Source of the DNA: Colwellia psychrerythraea 34H
GTDB taxonomy: Bacteria > Pseudomonadota > Gammaproteobacteria > Enterobacterales > Alteromonadaceae
Reading direction: 5' to 3'
DNA length: 64,000 bases
NCBI RefSeq assembly: GCF_000012325.1
Contig: NC_003910.7
Location: 4,092,001-4,156,000, forward strand
Shown here: piece after piece, positions 1 to 9,645 of the stretch
Position numbering within the stretch: position 1 is the first letter of the stretch
How the letters are laid out: each line of letters opens with the position of its first letter
Notes under the pieces: model-generated
Told to the model about the DNA's origin: nothing
Seen by the model: the letters and a program-made list of their open reading frames with translations, nothing else
Databases searched by the model: none
Made by a program: the position numbers and the translations under genes

Positions 1-130
1 AGCACCTGAGTATTATCGCTCAGTTGATATAATGGATAAACTGAATTGTTATTGTTTTACTTAGATACAGCTTTCACTGATAGGATGGGAGTATCTGTTT
101 GGCGAGTAAAGTTGAGACAACAAAGAGATG

Positions 131-157
131 TGCGACTATAACGATATTACAGTCGCA
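131..157 (-). terminator. Hairpin downstream of glnB, possible terminator
   Basis: A 7 bp perfect inverted repeat, TGCGACT and AGTCGCA, separated by 13 bases, lies about 20 bases past the glnB stop. There is no strong T-tract on the minus strand, so termination is a guess. Confidence 0.3.
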
Positions 158-176
158 ATACATAGTTAAGCTAAAA

Positions 177-527
<351 letters not shown>

Positions 528-665
528 TCAGTTAAAGTTGTATTGATTAGAATAATAAAGTTATTACAGCGTGTTTATTGCAATTTAGCAATATCCAATT
601 GGCTTTTAATTTTGTTAAACTAGTGAAATTAGATACTTTACCCTCAAGCCTTGCTAGGAAACTCT

Positions 666-1511
666 ATGAATCAGCAAATTATCATTGCCGAAATGAAAGT
701 TTTACCTGAAATTGATGTTCAATTTGAAATAAACCGCCGTGTTGCTTTTATCAAAAAGCAACTAGTGCAATCTGGACTAACTAATTTAGTGTTAGGAATT
801 AGCGGTGGTGTTGACTCTTCAACCTGTGGTCGCTTAGCTCAACTTGCGGTTAATGAACTCAATGGACAACTAGATGAGGGTGAAGATAAAACACACTATC
901 AATTTATTGCAGTACGTTTGCCTTACGGCATTCAAGCAGATGAAGATGATGCTCAACAAGCGGTAGACTTTATTCAACCAAGTCATTGTTTAACAACTAA
1001 CGTACTTGCTGGTGCTGACGGTATTCACCATGAAGTATTACAAGCAATGAGCAAAGCGCAAATATTGACGTCCAGCGATGCCCAAATTGACTTTTCTAAA
1101 GGTAATGTGAAAGCTAGAGCCCGTATGGTAAGTCAATATCATATTGCAGGTATCATTGGTGCTTTGGTTATAGGTACAGATCATAGCGCAGAAAATATCA
1201 CGGGTTTTTTCACTAAATGGGGTGATGGCGCATGCGACTTAGCACCACTTTTTGGTTTATCAAAGAGACAAGTGAGAGCCATTGCTAAGGAGCTTGGTGC
1301 GCCAAGTATCTTAGTAGACAAAGCCCCTACTGCTGATTTGGAAGAACTCGAGCCAGGTAAAACAGATGAAGATGCCTTAGGCATTAGCTATGAGCAGTTA
1401 GATAACTTTTTAGAAGGTAAACAGGTCACTACTGCCGTTAGCGAACACATCATCAATATTTATAAAAAAACTCAACATAAAAGACAAGCGATACCAACAA
1501 TTTACGGTTAA
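666..1511 (+). CDS. nadE: NH3-dependent NAD+ synthetase
   Basis: This 281-residue protein is close to the length of Escherichia coli NadE and aligns with it by eye over its whole length. It amidates nicotinic acid adenine dinucleotide to NAD+ using ATP and ammonia in the cytoplasm. The PP-loop SGGVDS is at about residues 46-51, followed by conserved blocks [19 protein letters not shown] and KAPTADLE. No glutaminase domain is present, so this is the ammonia-dependent form. The ATG at 666 was chosen over an upstream in-frame TTG at 651 because AGGA sits 6-7 bases before it. Confidence 0.95.
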   Translation: MNQQIIIAEMKVLPEIDVQFEINRRVAFIKKQLVQSGLTNLVLGISGGVDSSTCGRLAQLAVNELNGQLDEGEDKTHYQFIAVRLPYGIQADEDDAQQAVDFIQPSHCLTTNVLAGADGIHHEVLQAMSKAQILTSSDAQIDFSKGNVKARARMVSQYHIAGIIGALVIGTDHSAENITGFFTKWGDGACDLAPLFGLSKRQVRAIAKELGAPSILVDKAPTADLEELEPGKTDEDALGISYEQLDNFLEGKQVTTAVSEHIINIYKKTQHKRQAIPTIYG

Positions 1512-1546
1512 ATGTAATTTGATAGGCTATCAATGCTTCGCATAAT

Positions 1547-1596
1547 CCATTTTTATTATCTATAACTGAATGACACAGGGCAGTTAATAAAAATGG
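1547..1596 (+). terminator. 12 bp inverted repeat after nadE
   Basis: CCATTTTTATTA at 1547-1558 is perfectly complementary to TAATAAAAATGG at 1585-1596, with a 26-base loop and a short T-run after it. It lies between nadE and the pilin-like gene that starts 7 bases later. It may be a terminator or another small dispersed palindrome. Confidence 0.35.
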
Positions 1597-1603
1597 AATT
1601 TTT

Positions 1604-2230
1604 ATGCTTTATACTCAGTCTAATTGTGAAAAAAACACACCGAAAAAAACTTCTAATACCTATCATCAATTAAAATTATCGTTGGGAATGACGTTAATTG
1701 AACTAATGGTAGGTATAGGAATTACCTCCATACTTACCACAATCGCTTTACCTAGTTTCAATGATTTTATTGTACAACTGCGAGTCGATAATGAAATCTC
1801 ACGTCTTAGCCGTTTATTACTCACGGCACGAAATCATGCAATAAATAGCGGAGATAACGTTATTCTCTGCCCCTTAGAAGACAACGGCACATGCTCAGTG
1901 AAATGGCATGAAGAGCTCAGTGTATTTATCGACACTAACAATAATCAGCAATTTGATATCGCCAACAATGAACTTTTAATTACCACAAAGAGCCCTATAA
2001 CATCAGGTGACATATTGATATATGCGAAAAATAGAAACAGAATAACTTATCAGGCAACAGGGCATTTGTTTGGGTTAAGCAATGGTACGCTAAGGTATTG
2101 CCCGAAAGACTATGAGGAAAAATCAAGAGCTATAGTGGTAGCACGATCAGGCCGATTTTACGCGACCACAGATAACAATAATGATGGTCAAGATGAAACG
2201 CGGAGCAATCAGAAAATCATCTGTGATTAA
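1604..2230 (+). CDS. Type IV pilin-like prepilin (FimT/GspH-type minor pseudopilin)
   Basis: A 208-residue protein with a class III signal peptide. A 28-residue leader ending in Gly precedes MTLIELMVGIGITSI, with the conserved Glu at +5 of the mature chain, so cleavage by prepilin peptidase is expected. A hydrophobic helix follows, and the rest resembles the FimT/GspH globular domain. Such proteins are minor components of type IV pili or type II secretion pseudopili in the inner membrane and periplasm. Cysteine pairs in the C-terminal part may form a disulfide. No other pilus gene is next to it, so it is a solitary minor pilin. The leader is longer than usual, but no better start is visible. 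Confidence 0.8.
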   Translation: MLYTQSNCEKNTPKKTSNTYHQLKLSLGMTLIELMVGIGITSILTTIALPSFNDFIVQLRVDNEISRLSRLLLTARNHAINSGDNVILCPLEDNGTCSVKWHEELSVFIDTNNNQQFDIANNELLITTKSPITSGDILIYAKNRNRITYQATGHLFGLSNGTLRYCPKDYEEKSRAIVVARSGRFYATTDNNNDGQDETRSNQKIICD

Positions 2231-2241
2231 TTCCATATCGT

Positions 2242-2310
2242 CATCAATGCTTTGCCTAAAATCGTCTCTAATTAAAGCTGAAACCTGCATCTACAAGTAA
2301 CTTGGGTATA
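2242..2310. repeat. Partial copy (one end) of the TATACCC MITE-like element
   Basis: About 69 bp matching one end of the element at 16183-16496 in reverse complement. It contains the internal block CAATGCTTTGCCTAAAATCG and then the terminal repeat GCTGAAACCTGCATCT... ending in TTGGGTATA at 2310. The other end is missing, so it is a decayed fragment. Confidence 0.6.
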
Positions 2311-2349
2311 GAGCTTAGTAAAAAAGTATAAATACAAGGTTTTACACAT

Positions 2350-2377
2350 AAAAAAACCAGCGAAAAAGCTGGTTTTT
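2350..2377 (-). terminator. Intrinsic terminator of the RRM gene (bidirectional)
   Basis: AAAAACCAGC and GCTGGTTTTT form a 10 bp stem with a six-base loop, flanked by A and T tracts. It lies 17 bp past the stop of the RRM gene and could serve both strands. Confidence 0.85.
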
Positions 2378-2393
2378 GACTTTAAAAATAATC

Positions 2394-2630
2394 CTACTGG
2401 GCTATTTTCACTCGAATCTTATTCTTAGCAACTCTTGTTTCATGCAAACTAGATAATGCTACTTTTGCTTCAGCTTCATTAGGCATTTCTACAAAGGCAA
2501 AACCTTTCGATTTAGCTGTTGCTTGGTCTAACACTAAGCTACATTCTGCGACTGTGCCATGGGCGGAAAATAAAATACGAAGTTCTTGCTCGGTTGTTGA
2601 GCGAGAAAGGTTACGAACTAAAAGTTTCAT
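2394..2630 (-). CDS. Small RNA-binding protein with one RRM domain
   Basis: A 78-residue protein that is essentially one RNA recognition motif. RNP2 is LLVRNL at residues 3-8, and RNP1 is KGFAFVEM near residues 42-49, with the aromatic residues that stack on RNA bases. Such proteins occur in many marine gammaproteobacteria, and in other bacteria related ones respond to cold; the cold link here is inference. It is a stand-alone gene ending in a clear terminator. Confidence 0.88.
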   Translation of the reverse strand: MKLLVRNLSRSTTEQELRILFSAHGTVAECSLVLDQATAKSKGFAFVEMPNEAEAKVALSSLHETRVAKNKIRVKIAQ

Positions 2631-2771
2631 AAAGAACCATTGGATTGTTATTGCGAACTAAATTGTCTCATATATTTGTAATAGACCAAGCTATATTATG
2701 CATTTAAAACAAAATAACTTATTGTTAGGGTTCTAACCAACAATAATTGTCCCCCACAAAGAGGAATAGTA

Positions 2772-3116
2772 ATGCCACACTTTATAATGGACTGTTCACA
2801 AAGCGTATTAGAGTCTCATAAAGAAGAGTTTATCATCGAACAAGTTCACCTTATTGCCTACTCAACAGGGTTATTTGATGAAGGCGATATAAAAGTCAGA
2901 ATAAATCCCTTTAAGAAATTTATTGTTGGTAATAAAACTGACGATTTTATTCACGTTTTTACTCATATAATGCAAGGCAGGACAACTGAGCAAAAAGCTG
3001 ATTTATCAAAAATGGTAGTAACTATGCTTACAACTATGTTTCCTGATATTACTAATATTGCGATGAACATTAGTGATTTTGAAAAAGCCACTTATTGCAA
3101 TCGAACTATGTTGTAG
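2772..3116 (+). CDS. 5-carboxymethyl-2-hydroxymuconate isomerase-like tautomerase
   Basis: A 114-residue protein of the CHMI branch of the tautomerase superfamily. It begins MPHF, so processing of Met would expose the catalytic N-terminal proline at position 2 that is typical of the family. HpaF/CHMI enzymes isomerise a muconate in homoprotocatechuate breakdown, but no other gene of that pathway is here, so the substrate is unknown. The ATG follows AGAGGAATAGTA, a good ribosome binding site. Confidence 0.75.
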   Translation: MPHFIMDCSQSVLESHKEEFIIEQVHLIAYSTGLFDEGDIKVRINPFKKFIVGNKTDDFIHVFTHIMQGRTTEQKADLSKMVVTMLTTMFPDITNIAMNISDFEKATYCNRTML

Positions 3117-3240
3117 CTATTTCAACTGAAAAGAAAAACGCGATAGTGAAGTAAGTAGCACGAAGATTGAAATTGATGCTACTTTTAACTGTATAGTCAC
3201 TAAATTTAGGTATATTACTTCAATGCTGTGTTGCCGTTAA

Positions 3241-4335
3241 TTACGTACAGACCCTATTTCTTCCTTTATGTTTAGCTCTATAGAGCTGTTTGTCTGCTTG
3301 CTTATATAAATCTTCAATAGAAGTATTTTCTGTATTCAGTTCAGACACACCAATACTAATCGTTATGTCTATCGAAGTCGTATTATAAATAAAGACTTTA
3401 TTTTCTATCGTTAAACGCATTTTCTCAGCAATGACCTTTGCCCCCTCAAGTGAGGTATTATTGAGTAAAATTGTGAATTCTTCACCGCCGATACGAGCAA
3501 AAACATCACTTTTACGCATAACTTTTTCTAGCTCTTTTACTAAATCTATTAAAATACAATCTCCAGCTTGGTGCCCATAATTATCATTGACTCTTTTAAA
3601 TAAATCGATATCAAGCATTATTAGTGAAACTGGTTTTTGTTCTCTAAATGCTGTAGCAATTAATTTCTTGGACATCTCAAAAAAATAACGTCGATTGTAT
3701 ATATTAGTTAAGTTATCCATTATCGATAATCGATGTAATTCATTGACACTTTTTTCAAGGCTGTCATTCGCTTCAACACTCGATAAACGGCTATTGTATA
3801 TGGCTCTTGAAAGTAAAATAGTAGCGGGTATATAAATAAAAATTAAGACAACTAAACCAATATGTTGGTGTTCTCCAAAGGAAATCATAATAATAATTTG
3901 AGGAATTATCATTGAAAAGAAAAAGAGCAAATATGCCTTATACAGCGATGACATAGAGAGTGCGGCAGCCGTTATAATGCCGATGATCATAATCAAGCTA
4001 ACCAACTCATAGGGTTGAGGTGCATATACAATGGATAGAACTGAAGATATTGTCCACATAGCTGCTTGAAACACATTAGAAAGCATGAAATATAGTTCAT
4101 TTTTTTCTATTTTTTCATGAGCCTTCTGTGCTAAATGTTTTTTAAACATTATTGCATTATAGAAACGATACATAGCCAAAAACATTTGAAAAACAAACCA
4201 GACAACTAAAATTTCAAATGGAATAAATTTAATGAATATCCAAAAGTAAGCAGAAGACACTATTAGCATAGCAATCATTGCTCTTGGTGTTTGTTCTACT
4301 AAACTTTCGATAAGTTTAGGATGCACAGCAGCCAT
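3241..4335 (-). CDS. Membrane diguanylate cyclase (GGDEF)
   Basis: A 364-residue protein. The N-terminal half (about residues 15-185) holds several hydrophobic segments, probably five or six helices, with no recognised sensor domain. The C-terminal half is a GGDEF domain with signature GGEEF at 283-287, and an RKSD inhibitory I-site upstream, so it should make c-di-GMP and be product-inhibited. AGGAAA precedes the ATG. It is the last of three c-di-GMP genes on the minus strand, separated by 189 bp from the next, so it may have its own promoter. Confidence 0.9.
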   Translation of the reverse strand: MAAVHPKLIESLVEQTPRAMIAMLIVSSAYFWIFIKFIPFEILVVWFVFQMFLAMYRFYNAIMFKKHLAQKAHEKIEKNELYFMLSNVFQAAMWTISSVLSIVYAPQPYELVSLIMIIGIITAAALSMSSLYKAYLLFFFSMIIPQIIIMISFGEHQHIGLVVLIFIYIPATILLSRAIYNSRLSSVEANDSLEKSVNELHRLSIMDNLTNIYNRRYFFEMSKKLIATAFREQKPVSLIMLDIDLFKRVNDNYGHQAGDCILIDLVKELEKVMRKSDVFARIGGEEFTILLNNTSLEGAKVIAEKMRLTIENKVFIYNTTSIDITISIGVSELNTENTSIEDLYKQADKQLYRAKHKGRNRVCT

Positions 4336-4524
4336 GATATTTCCTAGTGTTTTATATTTATCACACTAATAAATAATTCATTAAACTATAGTCTAAAGTT
4401 ATCCTTTATTTACTGATTTCAATCAACTAGTTCTTAAGTAAAAATCTTATTTCCCCACAAACAGAAGGATTATTGAGCTGATATTTAGGTAGTCAACCTT
4501 CGATAAATTATGCAGATTTGTATT

Positions 4525-5418
4525 CTAATTGACTACCGTTAAATGATAACTCCCTTTACCACTATTTTTTACTTGGTATAGTGCTGCATCTGCATGTTTA
4601 ATAATGTCTTCAGATGAGCATTCGCTAAATGATGATGTCGCAATACCAATGCTAATCCCTATGGTGAACTTGTTATTATCAATAACAAAAGGTTTAAGAA
4701 ATTCAGCTAAGATATTATTTGCTAATACTATTAACGACTCGGTAGAATGAATATTCTCTAGTATTACAGAAAATTCATCACCGCCAACCCTAGCAATGAC
4801 ATCACTTTCTCGAAAGTGATTCTTTAACTTGTTGGCTACTTCTATTAAGAGAGCATCTCCTACAGGGTGACCATAGTTATCATTAATCTGTTTAAACCCA
4901 TCCAAATCTAACATCAAAAATGCCAAGGTAAAGTTTTCTCGATGCTGGCGTAACAGTGAGTGTTTTAAACTTTTCATTAACGAGTATCTATTATCTAACC
5001 CCGTTAAGCTATCGCTTAATGCCAGTTGTTCTAGTGATTTTTCAGCTTTTTTTCGCTCAGTAATATCAAGTATTGAACCTACGATGCCTTCGATACCTTC
5101 GGCGTGAAAATAAGCCTTGTGAAACATAACATCGTGAGTTGTACCATCAGCATACTCCACCTTAGCTTCATAAATTTGCGTACCTTTTCTCTCAAAAAGC
5201 GCATTGTCTGCTTCAAAGTAAGTTCTAGCTAGCTCATCATCAAAGAGTTCTAAGACACTTTTACCGATTAATTGCTCACGGTTTAACCCTATATATTCTT
5301 CAAAGGCTTTATTGCATCCTAAATATCGACCTTGTGCATCTTTATAAAAAATAGGCGTTGGCGCCGCATTGATAACGGCTTGCATAAAATCTGTTTCATT
5401 ATATTCAGGTAATATCAT
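4525..5418 (-). CDS. PAS-GGDEF diguanylate cyclase
   Basis: A 297-residue soluble protein with an N-terminal PAS domain (about residues 10-125, including NKAFEEYIGLNREQLIG and a PAC tail ending DITERKKAEK) and a GGDEF domain (about 130-295). The catalytic signature GGDEF is at 212-216, and the I-site RESD lies just before it. It is predicted to make c-di-GMP from GTP in response to a ligand or redox signal at PAS. It lies 106 bp after the large PAS-GGDEF-EAL gene on the same strand. Confidence 0.9.
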   Translation of the reverse strand: MILPEYNETDFMQAVINAAPTPIFYKDAQGRYLGCNKAFEEYIGLNREQLIGKSVLELFDDELARTYFEADNALFERKGTQIYEAKVEYADGTTHDVMFHKAYFHAEGIEGIVGSILDITERKKAEKSLEQLALSDSLTGLDNRYSLMKSLKHSLLRQHRENFTLAFLMLDLDGFKQINDNYGHPVGDALLIEVANKLKNHFRESDVIARVGGDEFSVILENIHSTESLIVLANNILAEFLKPFVIDNNKFTIGISIGIATSSFSECSSEDIIKHADAALYQVKNSGKGSYHLTVVN

Positions 5419-5524
5419 GAAAATATCTCATCCTTTTGAATTAAGCTCGTATTGAATTGAAAGATCTGCTTTAGAGAGAGCTTCGATGATCCTTGAACAA
5501 AGAATCCTCCCCGCCCATTGACGA

Positions 5525-8500
5525 TTACCCTCCACTGGCAACCTTTAATTTCATGCCTAGGTCACCAGAATCTGAAGCCAATAACTGTAAAAAATCTTCT
5601 GCTGGTATAGGCCTTGAGAAATAATATCCTTGACCATAATCACAGCCTGCACCAATGAGTAACTCCATCTGTTCTTTTGTTTCGATACCTTCTGCTATAA
5701 CTTTCAATCCTAACTTTTGAGCCATGGTGATAATAGCTTCAGACAAAATCATATCCTCAGAGCCTGGCGCTATATTTCTTGTAAACGATTGGTCAATTTT
5801 AAGATAATCAAGTGCAAACTTTTTCAAGTATGATAGTGATGAATAACCTGTTCCAAAATCATCCATAGACAAGCCAATACCAGCAGACCTGAACTTAGAA
5901 AGTCGCTCCATTGTGCTTGTATTATTATTCATTAATAGACCTTCTGTTATTTCAATAACAATGTTTTCACCAGGTAATTGATTTTCAGCAAGGTAAGCTA
6001 GCCAATCTAATTGGTCTATCGATTCTCTAAATTGTACCGGTGATTTATTGACACTGATTTGTATATCTAAACCAAGCTGGTCTTTGCATGTATTAATATG
6101 TTGAACGGTTTGCTTGAATACCCAATCACCTATTTCAATGATTAATCCAGACTCTTCTGCCAGTGGAATAAATTCTGCAGGACTCACCATGCCTCGCACT
6201 GGATGTTTCCATCGCAACAGGGCTTCTGCTTTGCGAATAACACCTGTTTGTAGTTCAACAATGGGTTGATAAAAGACCTCAAGTTGATTCAAACTAATGG
6301 CTTTACGCAAGTCGTTAATTAATTCTAAGTGATCTAGTGCTTCCTCCTGCATTGAGGCGGTAAAATAGCAAAATCTATTTCGTCCAAGGTTCTTAGCAAG
6401 ATACATTGCTTGATCAGCATTTTTTAATAGCTCCAAAGTGCTGCTTGCATCGTTTGGATAGATGGTGACCCCTAAACTAGCGGAGATATAGGTATACATT
6501 TTAGAAATAAAGAAAGGCTCACTTAAAGTCTGTAAGACTTTCTGACAAATTGATTCAACATTATGTATATCGGCTATGTCAGACAAAAGAATAGTAAACT
6601 CATCACCACCTAATCGCGCAACAGTGTCGACTTCTCGAATACAATGAGTAATGCGTTTTCCGGCCTCAATAAGTAGTGCATCACCATAGACATGACCCCG
6701 AGTGTCATTTATTTTTTTGAAGTTATCTAGATCAATAAAAATTAGAGCGAACTTTTGATTTTTACGATGAGATACCTTAATTTCTTGTTCCAACCTATCA
6801 ATAAACATTATTCGATTGGGTAAGTTAGTCAAACTGTCATACTTAGCTTGTCTTAATATCAATGCATCTTTCTTTTTCTTTTCTGTTATATCTGAAAATA
6901 ATGCAATCCGTCTAAATACGTTGCCATAATCATCATAAATGGTGCTAATTGAAAGCCATTCAGGGTACTCCTTACCATTTTTCTTAGTATTCCAAATTTC
7001 ACCTTGCCATGTACCGGTTAACTTTATTTCTTCCCACATTAATTGATAGAATTCTGGGTTTTGCTTTCCAGAACTAAATACATTAGGATTTTTTCCGATT
7101 AATTCGCTGGAGCTATAACCAGTAATCTCAGATAAAGCGGGATTAATCGCAATAATCTCATTCTTACTATCGGTGATCATCATCGCTTCAGAGCTATTTT
7201 GATAGACAATGTCTGCCAGTTTTAAATCTTCTTCCTGCTGACGTTTATTTGTTATATCTTTGCTGATACCAATTAAACCAACAACTTCACCTTGTGCATT
7301 TTTCAATTTCACTTTGGTAATTTCAAGAATGTATGGTTTGGCATTTGAACGGGGAATAGTTTCAAAAGAAACATGAGGAGAATCTTGTGCTAAAGCCGCT
7401 TTATCGGAATCTAAGCAATGATGTGCTATTTCATCGCCCAATAACTCAGCTAAATTAGATGAAGGAGTATTTAGCATATCTTCTTCTTTTATTCCGGCTA
7501 AGTTACAAAATGTCTTATTGACGAAATGATAACGACCATCTATTCCTGTAAACCAAATTCCTATTGGTGAATTATCAATAATGGCGCGTAGTCTTGAGCT
7601 TATTTCTTCTTTATCAATCATTAGATTTTGAAAGGATGTCGCCATTTCATTGAATCCAAGCGCTATATTATTGAGCTCATCATGAGTATCAAGCGTTACA
7701 CGAGCATCAAGATCACCACCATAAAACTTACCGGTAACTTTAGTTAGAGAGTTAATGCTTCTAATTGTTGATAAATGCAGCCCTATTATAAAGTACAGTA
7801 CTATAAGAAAGAGTGCTGACGAAAAGCCTATACTTACAATTAATTGAGTGTTTGCTTGTTTAACTCGACTGCGAAGTAAAGTGCTTAAGGTAAAAGAAAG
7901 TGAATTATCTAAAAACTGATAACCGACATCAATAACTGAAGTAGATTGATTATAAAGCTCAAGAGAACTCAAAGAAGTGGTATCAGCTAAAATCCCTTCT
8001 AAGGTAAATTTGATATGGCTCTCAATTGATTGAATTAGCTCCTGAGCGGAAAGACTTTCTCCATCCGAAATCAATTCTCTCTTAACTTTGTCCACATTCT
8101 CTTTAAAGACATCAAGAGGCACAATAGTCTTTGATAAGAGTGATAGCATTTCCCCTCTAAATTTTACTTCCTTATTACCCAGATATGAAACACCAACAGC
8201 ACGTGCCTGGCCAAGTAATTCTAAAGTAATGGGTATGGTGAATAAAAAACTATTTGTTAAATAATAAGAATCAAGATCATCCATTACAAGTAAATAATAA
8301 TAGTCAGCCACTTGCAGTTGTAGGGAGTTTACATTGTGAATTAATTCTGTATGTAAATTAAAACTTTCATTAAGTGCTAACGTCATTCCATTAGCATCTA
8401 AATATTGCCATTGCTCAACAATTGTAGACCATTTGGCTACTTGCTTTAACTCTGAAGGCAAGTTATTGCTAACTTTTAAGAAATTGTTAACAACTTGCTT

Positions 8501-8785
8501 ATTCACTGACATCTGTTTTTCAGTACTGTCATTAACACCTGCAATAACAGCCGCAGACATTCCTCGGTGTTGTTGAAGTGATTGAATTAATCTTGATGTT
8601 TTTTGTGTCTGCTTTAAGCCGTCCAACTGCTGATTAGCGGTGCTAATTGACTCAGACAAATAGACTAATAAAGAAATTGAAACAATCAATAAGGAAAGAA
8701 GAGAAAGTCCACCAAGTACAATTAATTTACGAGGGTAACTCAGATTGTTCATTAAATTTATAGCGGGGTTGAATAACTGTTTCAC
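5525..8785 (-). CDS. Membrane sensor with HAMP, two PAS, GGDEF and EAL domains
   Basis: A 1086-residue c-di-GMP turnover protein. Transmembrane helices at about 19-43 and 314-339 bracket a periplasmic sensor whose start (SRLIQSLQQHRGMSAAVI) resembles the NIT nitrate/nitrite-sensing fold. HAMP spans roughly 340-395, PAS domains 400-515 and 525-645. GGDEF is intact at 726-730 with an REVD I-site, and the EAL domain is intact (EALLRW at 854-859, DDFGTGYSSLSYL, AEGIETKEQ). Both synthase and phosphodiesterase activities are possible; which dominates cannot be read from sequence. The start is GTG, chosen because AAGG lies 8 bases upstream. Confidence 0.9.
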   Translation of the reverse strand: MKQLFNPAINLMNNLSYPRKLIVLGGLSLLSLLIVSISLLVYLSESISTANQQLDGLKQTQKTSRLIQSLQQHRGMSAAVIAGVNDSTEKQMSVNKQVVNNFLKVSNNLPSELKQVAKWSTIVEQWQYLDANGMTLALNESFNLHTELIHNVNSLQLQVADYYYLLVMDDLDSYYLTNSFLFTIPITLELLGQARAVGVSYLGNKEVKFRGEMLSLLSKTIVPLDVFKENVDKVKRELISDGESLSAQELIQSIESHIKFTLEGILADTTSLSSLELYNQSTSVIDVGYQFLDNSLSFTLSTLLRSRVKQANTQLIVSIGFSSALFLIVLYFIIGLHLSTIRSINSLTKVTGKFYGGDLDARVTLDTHDELNNIALGFNEMATSFQNLMIDKEEISSRLRAIIDNSPIGIWFTGIDGRYHFVNKTFCNLAGIKEEDMLNTPSSNLAELLGDEIAHHCLDSDKAALAQDSPHVSFETIPRSNAKPYILEITKVKLKNAQGEVVGLIGISKDITNKRQQEEDLKLADIVYQNSSEAMMITDSKNEIIAINPALSEITGYSSSELIGKNPNVFSSGKQNPEFYQLMWEEIKLTGTWQGEIWNTKKNGKEYPEWLSISTIYDDYGNVFRRIALFSDITEKKKKDALILRQAKYDSLTNLPNRIMFIDRLEQEIKVSHRKNQKFALIFIDLDNFKKINDTRGHVYGDALLIEAGKRITHCIREVDTVARLGGDEFTILLSDIADIHNVESICQKVLQTLSEPFFISKMYTYISASLGVTIYPNDASSTLELLKNADQAMYLAKNLGRNRFCYFTASMQEEALDHLELINDLRKAISLNQLEVFYQPIVELQTGVIRKAEALLRWKHPVRGMVSPAEFIPLAEESGLIIEIGDWVFKQTVQHINTCKDQLGLDIQISVNKSPVQFRESIDQLDWLAYLAENQLPGENIVIEITEGLLMNNNTSTMERLSKFRSAGIGLSMDDFGTGYSSLSYLKKFALDYLKIDQSFTRNIAPGSEDMILSEAIITMAQKLGLKVIAEGIETKEQMELLIGAGCDYGQGYYFSRPIPAEDFLQLLASDSGDLGMKLKVASGG

Positions 8786-9645
8786 AAATATACCTTACAT
8801 AATTTATGAGTGTCAAAGCGACATGTTATACCTAATTACTTCCAAACAGGATGTTTTAGGTATTTGAAAAAAATCATTAATTATCCTGTCAACTGTATTA
8901 GCTGTACCAGGAAATATTGGGATTAAAAATAAAAGCTTTACCGTCGAAACCATTTCATCACAGCAAAAATGCTGACTATTTCTAGTCTATTTATCCTGCA
9001 CTTCCCATAGGCTATTTATCGACTTAAAATACAGAATAACGTATTGAATACAGATGTCTGAAACATCATTAATGGCTCAATCCATATTTTTCATATTGCT
9101 CATTTAGAGTTAAACGAGCAATGATTTGTATAATTATTGAGATCTAATTAAAGGAGCCCCCCTATTACACAGCTTTATTATTACATATGTAAACCATGAG
9201 TAAGTTGCTTCAATCGAGTATTTCTTTTAAAAACCTTAGTAATTAAAAGGTCTAATTCAGATGTTTTCTCATTTTCATAAAATCTATTAAAATGGTTAGC
9301 GTCATCCCAAAGAAATCTTAGCAAAACATGACATAAAGAGAATGGCTATTGATGTATTTCACTGACAAAAACAATGAAATAACTATAATTTGATTAGCAA
9401 TAAAGCAAATTACTAACACTAAAAAACAGTAAATAAAAGAAGTTCATATCCGATACTTTTCGCCAGCATGGCCATGGTAATTCAATTTAGTTTTAATCAA
9501 TTAGCGAAATTTTATTAAGTTCGTGCTACGTTTATTACAATAAGTTAATAATTTCGTTTATGAGTTAGTTATTAACTTAAATTTTTCTATATACCAAATG
9601 GATGAGGAAATATATAGGTCCCTCAAAAATAAGGTATAAGCTTAT
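8786..9645. other. 860 bp intergenic region without a recognisable gene
   Basis: An AT-rich divergent region between the GTG of the PAS-GGDEF-EAL gene and the chemoreceptor. I found no open frame with a ribosome binding site longer than about 20 codons and no RNA gene that I recognise. It should hold the promoters of both flanking genes. Confidence 0.5.

Noticed and set aside
651..665. Upstream TTG start for nadE
   Set aside because: The ATG at 666 has the proper ribosome binding site and matches the family length.
9153..9200. AAGGAG string resembling a ribosome binding site
   Set aside because: The following ATG is at once followed by a stop codon.
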